Assembly (NCBI RefSeq): GCF_900491745.1
Contig: NZ_UETR01000005.1
Location: 186,001 to 250,000 of the forward strand
DNA: 64,000 nt
Direction of reading: 5' to 3'
Source of the DNA: Amarolinea aalborgensis
GTDB taxonomy: Bacteria; Chloroflexota; Anaerolineae; SSC4; Amarolineaceae
In this document: in pieces, positions 50,160 through 58,386 of the stretch
Numbering within the stretch: position 1 is the first letter of the stretch
Layout of the letters: the number at the start of each line of letters is the position of its first letter
Notes under the pieces: generated by a model
What the model saw: only the letters and a program-made list of their open reading frames with translations
Database searches by the model: none
Told to the model about the DNA's origin: nothing
Position numbers and translations under genes: made by a program

Positions 50160-52169
50160 ATGGATCGCAGACCGCGTGTTGTTCCCGCGGCATTACTTGT
50201 GGGGTTGATTGTCATCAGCATGGCGGCCCCTGCCATCGCCGGCGCCCCAGCCGGCGCTCCCCTTTCCCTGACAGAAATATCCACCAGGGCAGATGCCCTG
50301 GCCCCGGCGCAGCAGTTGTATCTGCCCGTCATCAGTCAGCAATCGCAGTTGTACCCCGCGCCGATTGGCCAGATTGGCGGGCAAGCCCTGGCTGTGGCAG
50401 TGTTGGGCGACTATGCCTATGTCGGCGTCGGCCCGCGCCTGCTGATCGTGGATATCCACGACCCGGCCGCGCCGCGCGTGGTCGGCCAGAGCTGGTTTCT
50501 CGTTTTTTCTGAGGTGCGTGACATTGCCGTCGTCCATGAGCCGGCGGCTGGTTCAGGTGCGAGCGCTGCGTCAGCCCCAGGGGAGACCCTGGCCTACGTG
50601 GCGACCAGAAGTCGGGGCTTGCACATCTTCGATGTCAGCGATCCGGTGCACCCGGTTTTGCGGGGCAGTTTCTATAATCAGCTCGATGCCCTGGGTGTAG
50701 ACGTCGTCGGCAGCCTGGCCTACGTGACGGCCGGGCGGAACGGGCTGCAGATCTTCGATGTGAGCGACTCGACCAACCCGCGGTGGCTCGGCGGCTATGA
50801 CACGCCCGGATGGGCTGATGGCGTGGCCGTGGTCGGCAGCCTGGCCTACGTCGCGGACGGGCTGAATGGGCTGCAGATCATTGACGTGAGCGACCCGGCC
50901 AACCCCGTGCGGCGCAGCGTGCATAACACGGGGGGGTGGGCCAATGACGTTGTGGTGGCCGGCAGCCTGGCTTACGTCGCCAACGACTCGGGTGAGTTCC
51001 AGACCATTGACGTGAGCGACCCGGCCAACCCCGTACGCCGCGGCAGCGTGAACACGCCCAGTTATGCCAATGGCGTGTCTGTCGCCGGCAGCCTCGCCTA
51101 CGTCGCGGATGCCTATCAAGGATTGCAAATCATTGACGTGAGCGACCCGCTCCATCCCGCGATCCGCAGCAGCCTTGAGACGCCAGGATGGGCGCACAGC
51201 GTGGCCGTCGTCAGCAGCCTGGCCTACGTGGCGGATGGGAATGGCGGGTTGTGGATCATTGACGTGAGCGACCCGGCCAACCCGGTGCGCCGCGGCGGCT
51301 ACGATACGCCAGATAATACCATGTACATGACCGTGGCTGGCAGCCTGGCCTATGCGGCGGCTGGGCATGACGGGCTGTGGATCGTTGACGTGAGCGACCC
51401 GGCCAACCCCGTGCACCGCGGCGGTTACGATACGCCGGGGTATGCTGAAGGCGTGGCGGTCGTCGGCAGCCTGGTGTACGTCGCCGACTATGAATCGGGA
51501 TTACAGATCATTGACGCCAGCAATCCGGCCACCCCCGTGCTCCGCGGCGCGTATGACACGCCGGGGTATGCCCGTGGCGTGACCGTGGCTGGCGGCCTGG
51601 CTTACGTCGCCGACCATGACAGCGGATTGCAGATCATTGATGTGAGCGACCCGGCCAACCCGGTGCGCCGCGGCAGCTATGACACGGCAGGGCACGCACG
51701 CAGCGTGGCTGTGGCCGGCGGCCTGGCCTACATCGCGGACGGGGTGGGCGGGTTACAGATCATTGACGTGAGCGACCCGGCCAACCCCGTGCGCCGCGGC
51801 AGCTATGACACCCCGGGGTACGCCCATAGTATGAGCGTAATTGGCAGCCTCGCCTACGTCGCCGATGACTCGCTTGGCGGGCTGCTGATCCTTGACGTGA
51901 GCGCCCCGGCCAACCCCACAGTCCGCGGCGCGTATAACACGCCGGGGACGGCCAATGGCGTGGCCGTGTCCGACAGCCTGGCTTACGTCGCCGACGGGGA
52001 GAGCGGCTTGCAGATCATTGACGTGAGCAACCCGGCCAATCCCGCGCGCCGCGGCGAGTATGACACGCCCGGTGATGCTCAGGGCGTGGTCGTGGCCGGC
52101 AGCCTGGCCTATGTCGCCGACTCTTTCGGCGGAGTGTGGATCATAGACGTGACCGCCCCGACTCGCTAA
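50160..52169 (+). CDS. LVIVD-repeat beta-propeller secreted protein
   Basis: A 669-residue exported protein. ATG 50160 has GGAGG at 6 nt and a signal peptide (AALLVGLIVISMAAPAIAG). After a YLPVISQQ segment the protein consists of about thirteen full LVIVD repeats of 42 residues (126 bp), with the pattern LQIIDVSDPANPVRRG-YDTPG-A-GVAVAGSLAYVAD-G in pieces, and a final part repeat. The whole would form one or two propellers. Repeat units are similar at DNA level, so copy number may vary. Expression is likely controlled by the leader upstream. Confidence 0.88.
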   Translation: MDRRPRVVPAALLVGLIVISMAAPAIAGAPAGAPLSLTEISTRADALAPAQQLYLPVISQQSQLYPAPIGQIGGQALAVAVLGDYAYVGVGPRLLIVDIHDPAAPRVVGQSWFLVFSEVRDIAVVHEPAAGSGASAASAPGETLAYVATRSRGLHIFDVSDPVHPVLRGSFYNQLDALGVDVVGSLAYVTAGRNGLQIFDVSDSTNPRWLGGYDTPGWADGVAVVGSLAYVADGLNGLQIIDVSDPANPVRRSVHNTGGWANDVVVAGSLAYVANDSGEFQTIDVSDPANPVRRGSVNTPSYANGVSVAGSLAYVADAYQGLQIIDVSDPLHPAIRSSLETPGWAHSVAVVSSLAYVADGNGGLWIIDVSDPANPVRRGGYDTPDNTMYMTVAGSLAYAAAGHDGLWIVDVSDPANPVHRGGYDTPGYAEGVAVVGSLVYVADYESGLQIIDASNPATPVLRGAYDTPGYARGVTVAGGLAYVADHDSGLQIIDVSDPANPVRRGSYDTAGHARSVAVAGGLAYIADGVGGLQIIDVSDPANPVRRGSYDTPGYAHSMSVIGSLAYVADDSLGGLLILDVSAPANPTVRGAYNTPGTANGVAVSDSLAYVADGESGLQIIDVSNPANPARRGEYDTPGDAQGVVVAGSLAYVADSFGGVWIIDVTAPTR

Positions 52170-52220
52170 TCCGATCGCGTGGGGCCTGTGAACAGGAATC
52201 CCAATGCGAACGATGTTTCT

Positions 52221-52295
52221 ACCGCATAGAACACAAAGCGCGCCAAGGCGCCGCTAAGCCGCGACGTTTTGCCGTTTCTTTGTGTTCTATGCGGT
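52221..52295. repeat. Palindromic intergenic element, 18-bp perfect inverted repeat
   Basis: 18 bp at 52221-52238 are perfectly inverted at 52278-52295 around a GC-rich centre containing GCGCCAAGGCGCC. It resembles REP- or MITE-like boxes seen dispersed in bacterial genomes, and might also act as a hairpin terminator after the LVIVD gene. The rest of the 229-bp gap holds only the msrA ribosome binding site. Confidence 0.75.
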
Positions 52296-52398
52296 CTTCG
52301 TGACTCTTCCTGTAACGATTCCGGTGACAGCGAGACTGCGTAGGCAGTCAAAATGCTGTCATCAATGAAATCAGGAATCAACAGGGAGAAAACTGAGC

Positions 52399-52959
52399 AT
52401 GAATACACCATCCACCCAGACTAAGCAGGAAGTCGCCACGTTGGGCGGCGGTTGTTTCTGGTGTTTAGAAGCCGTCTTCGATGAAGTCAAGGGCGTGACC
52501 GATGTCGTATCCGGTTATGCCGGCGGCGCAGTCAAGAATCCAACCTACGAGCAGGTGTGCAGCGGCCGCACCGGGCACGCGGAAGTCGTGCAGGTGACGT
52601 TCGATCCGGCCGTTATCAGCTTTCAGAAGATTCTGGAGATTTTCTTCACGATCCACGACCCGACCACGTTGAATCGCCAGGGCAATGATGTCGGCCCACA
52701 GTATCGCTCGGTGATCTTCTTTCACAGCCCGGAGCAGCAGGCGGTTGCGCAGCAGGTCATCCGTGAGTTCAACACGGCCGGGGTGTGGGATCGGCCGCTG
52801 GTGACCGAGGTCACGCCCGCGCCGACGTTCTACGCAGCCGAGGATTATCACCAGGAGTACTTTGCCCGCAACCCCTCCCAAGGCTACTGCCGGGTCATCA
52901 TTGCCCCCAAGGTGACGAAGTTCCGCCAGAAGTACGCTGATCGGCTGCAGAAAAGCTAA
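52399..52959 (+). CDS. msrA: Peptide methionine-S-sulfoxide reductase
   Basis: A 186-residue cytoplasmic repair enzyme reducing methionine-S-sulfoxide in proteins. The active-site motif GGGCFWCLE near residue 20 supplies the catalytic Cys; VVSGYAGG, GHAEVVQVTFDP, HDPTTLNRQGNDVGPQYRS and YHQEYF are the family blocks, and a second Cys (QGYCRVI) near residue 170 can resolve the sulfenic acid. AGGGAG lies before ATG 52399. It is a single-gene unit. No msrB is seen nearby; msrPQ at 56.7-58.3 kb serve the envelope. Confidence 0.96.
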   Translation: MNTPSTQTKQEVATLGGGCFWCLEAVFDEVKGVTDVVSGYAGGAVKNPTYEQVCSGRTGHAEVVQVTFDPAVISFQKILEIFFTIHDPTTLNRQGNDVGPQYRSVIFFHSPEQQAVAQQVIREFNTAGVWDRPLVTEVTPAPTFYAAEDYHQEYFARNPSQGYCRVIIAPKVTKFRQKYADRLQKS

Positions 52960-53004
52960 CGTGGTGTCGTCTACGCTGCGGACATCTTGCGCAGGCGACG
53001 CCGG

Positions 53005-53327
53005 CTAGTCATTCGTTTTCACACTGGGTGGCGGAATAAGCGATTCGATCATGCTTTCCAATGTCGCCAGTAAGGGCGGTAGGTCATCAGTAATCGTATC
53101 CCAAACGCGATCCATGTCAACGCTATAGTAGGCGTGAATCAACCGGTGACGCATGCCCACGTGACCTGCGCGGCCGCTTCTCCGACGATTTCGATGCATT
53201 TGACGAGCGACAGCGCCAACATGCGGTCATGATCAAGGTCTTCACGGCGCCGATGCTCTGCAAAAGCAATCGCTTCGCGCGCGGCGTCGGCCATATGACG
53301 TAGGCGGACGAGGTTATCCCTGAACAT
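53005..53327 (-). pseudogene. HepT-type (DUF86) toxin, frameshifted and internally deleted
   Basis: Two overlapping frames together encode a HepT-like RNase: MFRDNLVRLRHMADAAREAI and LVKCIEIVGEAAAQVT in the first (53327 to 53139), GMRHRLIHAYYSVDMDRVWDTI in the second (to 53005). The Rx4HxY motif (RHRLIHAY) is intact, but about 12-15 residues normally lying between GEAA and GMR are missing and the frame changes there (near 53160). The product is therefore probably inactive. It overlaps the mntA stop by 14 bp. Confidence 0.75.
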
Positions 53328-53619
53328 ACTGCGGTTCCGCTTCTTTTAGGACTTGATCACGAAAGTAGAGACTGAGATCGGCAGGTGTACGAAGATCAAC
53401 CTTGCGACCAAGCAGTGCGCTGAGTTCAAGCTCAAGTCCGGCTAACCGAATCAGCCCAATCCGATAACCTGTCTCGAACTCCACCAGTAGGTCTATGTCG
53501 CTATTCGGTGTCATTTCGCTACGCAAGGCCGAACCAAACAGCGACAGCCGCTGGATATGGTTGTTACGACAAAAATGGCTGATCTTCTCAGTCGGTAAGT
53601 GAATCCGTTCCATTGACAT
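53314..53619 (-). CDS. mntA: MntA-like antitoxin nucleotidyltransferase
   Basis: A 101-residue minimal nucleotidyltransferase. The signature GSALRSEMTPNSDIDLLVEF near residues 30-50 carries the GSx10DxD catalytic pattern. In characterised MntA-HepT pairs the antitoxin attaches AMP residues to a Tyr of HepT to block its RNase activity. ATG 53619 is chosen for spacing from AAAGGGTGG; ATG 53613 is also possible. Its partner here is broken, so mntA may be an orphan. Confidence 0.85.
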   Translation of the reverse strand: MSMERIHLPTEKISHFCRNNHIQRLSLFGSALRSEMTPNSDIDLLVEFETGYRIGLIRLAGLELELSALLGRKVDLRTPADLSLYFRDQVLKEAEPQYVQG

Positions 53620-53661
53620 ACGACAAACCACCCTTTCAGACACACAGGGAACCGCAACTGC

Positions 53662-54711
53662 CTAATTCCCCACGTACTTCGCATACAGCGTGCGCGCGAC
53701 GTCAGGATCGCTCGTGCCGGCGATGATGGCGCGGCCGTCGGGGAAGATAGTGAGCAGGTACCCGTCAATGTCGGCCTTGAGCAGGTAGGCGTTGACGCGC
53801 ACCGCGCCCAGCGGCTGCAAGACCTGCGCCAACCGCGCCAGGTTGAGTACGGCCGCCTCCTCAGCGCCGCGGTTGACGCTGATTTGCACGGCGTTGCGGC
53901 CGCACAAGGTGATGCTGTGCGTGCCGCGCATGGCGTTCAAGAATTCATAGTCGTGCTGACCACAGGCGGGGCAGTCCGCGCGCGGGCCTCCCAGGTCAAA
54001 CACTTCCAACGAGTTATCCCACAAGTCGTAGTGCAACATGCCCCTGTTTGGCTCGCCAAACTGCCCCAGGCGCTTGAGCGCCTCGCCGGCTGAAATGGAC
54101 GCCACCACGGCAACGGCCGGCCCGAGCACACCGGCCGTGTCGCAGGTGGGTGTGGCGCCTGGCGCGGGCATCTGCCCCATCACACAGCGCAGGCACGCGC
54201 TTTGCCCTGGCACGATCGTCTGCGAGACGCCGTAGGAGCCAATGACGCCCGTGTAAATCCACGGCTTGCCCAGCTTGACGCAGGCGTCGTTCAGCAAGTA
54301 GCGTGTCTCGAAGTTGTCGGCGCCGTCCATCACCAAATCCACGTCTTGCACGAGCTGCACCACGTTGCCGGGGTTGACATCGGCTACCACGGCTTCGATC
54401 TCGATCTCGGAGTTGATGCGCCGCAGCTTTGCCGCCGCGGCCGCGGCCTTCGGCAAGCCCTGCCGCATATCCTCCTCGTCGAAGAGCAGTTGACGCTGCA
54501 GGTTGTTCAACTCGATGTAGTCACGATCTACCACGCGCAGATGCCCTACGCCAGCGCGGGCCAGGTGATTAGCCATCACCGTGCCGGTGGCCCCGCATCC
54601 GATAATGACCACGCGCGCGGCCAACAGCCGGCGTTGACCGGCTTCCCCCAGGCCGCTGAAAATGGTCTGGCGCACATAGCGCGCCAGCGAATGATTTGTC
54701 GTCTCTTGCAT
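53662..54711 (-). CDS. ThiF/MoeB/HesA-family adenylyltransferase
   Basis: A 349-residue E1-like enzyme that adenylates the C-terminus of a ubiquitin-like sulfur carrier (ThiS/MoaD type) or a related small protein. It has RYVRQTIFSGLGEAGQRRLL, nucleotide-binding GCGATGTVMANHLARAGVG, catalytic-site DGADNFETRYLLNDAC, and two zinc knuckles CLRC and CPAC. The C-terminal 80 residues (SITLCGRNAVQIS and a final domain) go beyond the core fold. ATG 54711 has GGAG at about 10 nt. No carrier protein is evident next to it, so the pathway (thiamine, molybdopterin or other) is open. Confidence 0.85.
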   Translation of the reverse strand: MQETTNHSLARYVRQTIFSGLGEAGQRRLLAARVVIIGCGATGTVMANHLARAGVGHLRVVDRDYIELNNLQRQLLFDEEDMRQGLPKAAAAAAKLRRINSEIEIEAVVADVNPGNVVQLVQDVDLVMDGADNFETRYLLNDACVKLGKPWIYTGVIGSYGVSQTIVPGQSACLRCVMGQMPAPGATPTCDTAGVLGPAVAVVASISAGEALKRLGQFGEPNRGMLHYDLWDNSLEVFDLGGPRADCPACGQHDYEFLNAMRGTHSITLCGRNAVQISVNRGAEEAAVLNLARLAQVLQPLGAVRVNAYLLKADIDGYLLTIFPDGRAIIAGTSDPDVARTLYAKYVGN

Positions 54712-54856
54712 AGAACACCATCTCCGACGCAAAACAGCGTGATAGCTGCATTGTATCACATCCGCCCGCCACTGGAAACGCAGAGGCCCTGGCGCAGCGC
54801 CAGGGTTCAGGTCAGCCAAACCAGCGTCTATACTCATCTCAACCACTTGAGGTAGA

Positions 54857-54885
54857 TTGCGCCCCGCCGCCAGTTGCGGTACAAT
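54857..54885 (+). promoter_or_regulatory. Promoter candidate of the DUF5678/protease pair
   Basis: TTGCGC (54857-54862), 17-bp spacer, TACAAT (54880-54885), 20 bp before ATG 54906, with GGAGGT in between. Confidence 0.4.
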
Positions 54886-54905
54886 TCAAGAGTGGAGGTA
54901 AGACA

Positions 54906-55274
54906 ATGATTGGTTTACAGGATCCAGGTCTCATCGAACGAGTGCGCCAAGTGGCGTTCATCAATAATCGCGACGAGACGCACCTTATCTCTGAAGCAGT
55001 GGAATACTATTTGGCCCAGCTCGACTATGCAAAAATTGATGCCGAGACCGACGCGTTTCACGCAATGTATCATGATCTCGAAGCTATCTACCCTGGCCAA
55101 TTTGTTGCGATTCATCAGGGGCGTTTGATTGACCATGACGTAGATGTCGTTAGCCTGGAAAAGCGGGTTCGGGCACAACTAGGGCGAGTCGCTGTGCTGG
55201 TCACACCGGTTGCACAAGAAAAGGATCTTCTTTTCGTAAGCTCTCGTGTGGAGCATCTGGATGTACCGCTATGA
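54906..55274 (+). CDS. DUF5678-type small protein
   Basis: A 122-residue protein. The N-terminal half (LIERVRQVAFINNRDETHLISEAVEYYLAQL) resembles an antitoxin-like ribbon-helix-helix or helical segment; the C-terminal half matches the DUF5678 pattern (LEAIYPGQFVAIHQGRLIDHDVDVVSLEKRV in pieces). The next gene overlaps in ATGA fashion. DUF5678 proteins are often coupled to small retropepsin-like proteases; no mechanism is established that I know of. Confidence 0.7.
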   Translation: MIGLQDPGLIERVRQVAFINNRDETHLISEAVEYYLAQLDYAKIDAETDAFHAMYHDLEAIYPGQFVAIHQGRLIDHDVDVVSLEKRVRAQLGRVAVLVTPVAQEKDLLFVSSRVEHLDVPL

Positions 55275-55663
55275 TACAATTTCCGTACGACAAATCGTAC
55301 GTGCCCCCAGTACCCGCATGCCGAGTTTCTCTGGTTGCAACACAGACAGGGCAAACCGTTGGACCCCTAGATGCTATTCTGGACACAGGTGCTGATGGTA
55401 CTTTAGTCCCTCGGCACTATCTTGAAGCGATTGAAGTTCTTCCCGTCAGAAAAGTAGGCATACGCAGTCAGTGGGGTGAACGCCGCATTGTATATCTTTT
55501 CCTGGTCACCTTGCGACTCGATGATTTTGAGCTTCCTGGAACTTATGTGGTCGGAGACGACAAATCGCAAGAATTAATCATCGGACGTAATGTGCTCAAC
55601 AGGCTTGATATCTGGCTGCAAGGCGATCGGCAACTGAGTCACCTGGCAGTCAGTCACGGTTGA
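55271..55663 (+). CDS. Retropepsin-like aspartyl protease
   Basis: A 130-residue single-domain aspartyl protease. The catalytic motif LDTGADGTLVP (Asp near residue 38) and the closing hydrophobic-hydrophobic-Gly element LIIGRNVLNRLDI are present; a functional enzyme would be a homodimer. Its partner is the DUF5678 gene, with which it overlaps (ATGA). AT content is a little higher than neighbouring genes. Substrate unknown. Confidence 0.8.
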   Translation: MIQFPYDKSYVPPVPACRVSLVATQTGQTVGPLDAILDTGADGTLVPRHYLEAIEVLPVRKVGIRSQWGERRIVYLFLVTLRLDDFELPGTYVVGDDKSQELIIGRNVLNRLDIWLQGDRQLSHLAVSHG

Positions 55664-55744
55664 TCTGCACGCAATTCGTACGACGCGACCTGTGAATCAC
55701 AGCGCGATCAAGGTCGCGCGAATCCAAGAGAAAGGACAAACTTC

Positions 55745-56479
55745 GTGCGCTATTCACGTATTCTGCTCAAATTGAGCGGCGCAGCGATGGCCGGCGACAA
55801 GGACTTCGGCTTCAACCCGACGGCGCTCAACTACATCGCGGATGAGGTGTTGAAGCTGCATAATGCCGGCATTCAGGTGGGCATTGTGATTGGCGGCGGC
55901 AACATCTTTCGCGGCAATCTGGGCGCGCAATGGGGCATCGAACACGCCGAGGCGGATAACATCGGGATGATGGCCACGGTCATCAACAGCCTGATGCTGC
56001 GCGGCGTCCTCACCAGCCGCGGCAACGCCGAAGTGCGGGTCATGACGGCCATCCCGATTGATACGGTGGCCGAGCCATTCATCCGCCTGCGCGCCATCCA
56101 CCACATGGACAAGGGCTATATTTGCATCTTCGCCGGCGGCACCGGCCAGCCTTTCATGACCACCGACTACCCGGCTGTGCAGCGAGCGATTGAGGTGCGC
56201 GCGCAGGCCCTCCTCTCAGCCAAATCAGGCACTGATGGCATCTACACCGCCGACCCCAACCAGGACCCCACGGCCCGTCGCTACTCGGAAATCAGCTATG
56301 ACAGCGTGGTGCGCCAAAATCTGCGTGCGCTCGACCAGGCCGCAGTGCTCCTCGCGCGCGACAACCGCCTGCGTCTGCACGTGTTCAGCTTCGATCATCC
56401 CGACGCCATGTACCGCCTGTGTCAGGGCGAAGACGTCGGCACACTCATTGCCAACGTAGATCACGACGTGCTGGCCTGA
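55745..56479 (+). CDS. pyrH: UMP kinase
   Basis: A 244-residue hexameric-type bacterial UMP kinase making UDP from UMP and ATP. Features: LLKLSGAAMAG, GIVIGGGNIFRG, ADNIGMMATVINSLML, IFAGGTGQPFMTTDYPAVQRAIE in pieces, and the nucleotide-site segment AKSGTDGIYTADPNQDP. GTG 55745 has AAAGGA at 9 nt. The gene stands alone with its own intrinsic terminator; in most bacteria it lies between tsf and frr, which here are at 63 kb on the other strand. Confidence 0.96.
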   Translation: MRYSRILLKLSGAAMAGDKDFGFNPTALNYIADEVLKLHNAGIQVGIVIGGGNIFRGNLGAQWGIEHAEADNIGMMATVINSLMLRGVLTSRGNAEVRVMTAIPIDTVAEPFIRLRAIHHMDKGYICIFAGGTGQPFMTTDYPAVQRAIEVRAQALLSAKSGTDGIYTADPNQDPTARRYSEISYDSVVRQNLRALDQAAVLLARDNRLRLHVFSFDHPDAMYRLCQGEDVGTLIANVDHDVLA

Positions 56480-56556
56480 CAACCCTGGGCAGATCCTGGG
56501 TTGAGGCCGCAAGCAGCCCAGCTTCATATCGAAGCAAGCTCGATCGGACCGCGCTA

Positions 56557-56590
56557 AACCCGACTTCTGCTAGAAGTCGGGTTCCTTTTT
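56557..56590 (+). terminator. Intrinsic terminator of pyrH
   Basis: A 12-bp perfect stem (56557-56568 with 56572-56583), 3-nt loop, followed by CCTTTTTG. Confidence 0.85.
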
Positions 56591-56683
56591 GTAATAAACC
56601 GCCTGGGCGCGAGACTAACCATGAGCAGCAGCCGTCCAAACGGTCATGGGCCATGAGTTTCCAATTGCCTGAGGAGAGGTACG

Positions 56684-57637
<954 letters not shown>

Positions 57638-57651
57638 GGCTTGATTGAACG

Positions 57652-58317
57652 ATGACACGTTGGTTAAGATGGGGCGTCCATATCGCGGCGCTGACGCCGC
57701 TGGCCGTGATTCTGTACCTGGCCTGGCAAGGCCGGCTGACAGCCAATCCGATTCAAGACATTACCCTGCGCACGGGTCAGACCGCGCTGGTGCTGTTGGT
57801 CCTCTCCTTGTCCATCACCCCGCTATACACGGCTTTCACGATCAAGGAATTGCTGCCCTTACGCCGCCGGCTGGGGCTGTATGCCTTCTTCTATGCCATG
57901 CTGCATTTCTTGATCTTCATCGGCCTGGATTATGGCTTTGACCCAGAGCTGCTCAAGGAAGCCATCTTCGAGAAACGCTACGCCCTGGTGGGATTTGCGG
58001 CTTTCCTCATCCTGCTGCCGCTTGCCGTCACCTCGACCAAAGGTTGGATGCGGCGGCTGGGCAAACGCTGGAAGGCGTTGCACCGCTGGGTTTACGTAGC
58101 CGCGGTCTTGGTTATCGTGCATTACGTGTGGCTGGTCAAATCAGACATTCGGACGCCCTTGCTGTACGGCGCGGTCGTTGCCATCCTGCTGATTCTACGC
58201 GCGCCGGCGGTGGCGCGGCGGGTGCGCCAGTTACGCCAGGCCAGGCGCGGTCACCTGCCGCGGCGGCCACCGACTGCAACGGCGGCGCCAGCGCCGCATC
58301 AGTCTGGCGGGGAATAA
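57652..58317 (+). CDS. msrQ: Heme-binding membrane subunit of the MsrPQ system
   Basis: A 221-residue ferric-reductase-like membrane protein with six helices that passes electrons from the quinone pool or flavin reductase to MsrP. His-bearing helices are visible: YAFFYAMLHFLIFIGLDYG and HRWVYVAAVLVIVHYVWLVKSD in pieces. The front part (ADL-like NPIQDITLRTGQTALVLLVLSLSITPL) fits the YedZ pattern. The C-terminal tail is basic and Pro-rich. It ends at a terminator shared with the convergent gene. Confidence 0.93.
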   Translation: MTRWLRWGVHIAALTPLAVILYLAWQGRLTANPIQDITLRTGQTALVLLVLSLSITPLYTAFTIKELLPLRRRLGLYAFFYAMLHFLIFIGLDYGFDPELLKEAIFEKRYALVGFAAFLILLPLAVTSTKGWMRRLGKRWKALHRWVYVAAVLVIVHYVWLVKSDIRTPLLYGAVVAILLILRAPAVARRVRQLRQARRGHLPRRPPTATAAPAPHQSGGE

Positions 58318-58327
58318 TAGTAACAAG

Positions 58328-58358
58328 AAAACGACCTGCTTTGAGAGCAGGTCGTTTT
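58328..58358. terminator. Bidirectional intrinsic terminator
   Basis: A 13-bp stem (58328-58340 with 58346-58358), loop TTGAG, with A-rich and T-rich ends, between convergent msrQ and the M23 peptidase gene. Confidence 0.85.
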
Positions 58359-58386
58359 TGTTTGACTTCTCAGAGACGGCTGCGTA

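Noticed and set aside
50730..52150. Regularly spaced repeats considered as a CRISPR array
   Set aside because: The repeats are in frame, contiguous and encode LVIVD units; there are no unique spacers and no cas genes.
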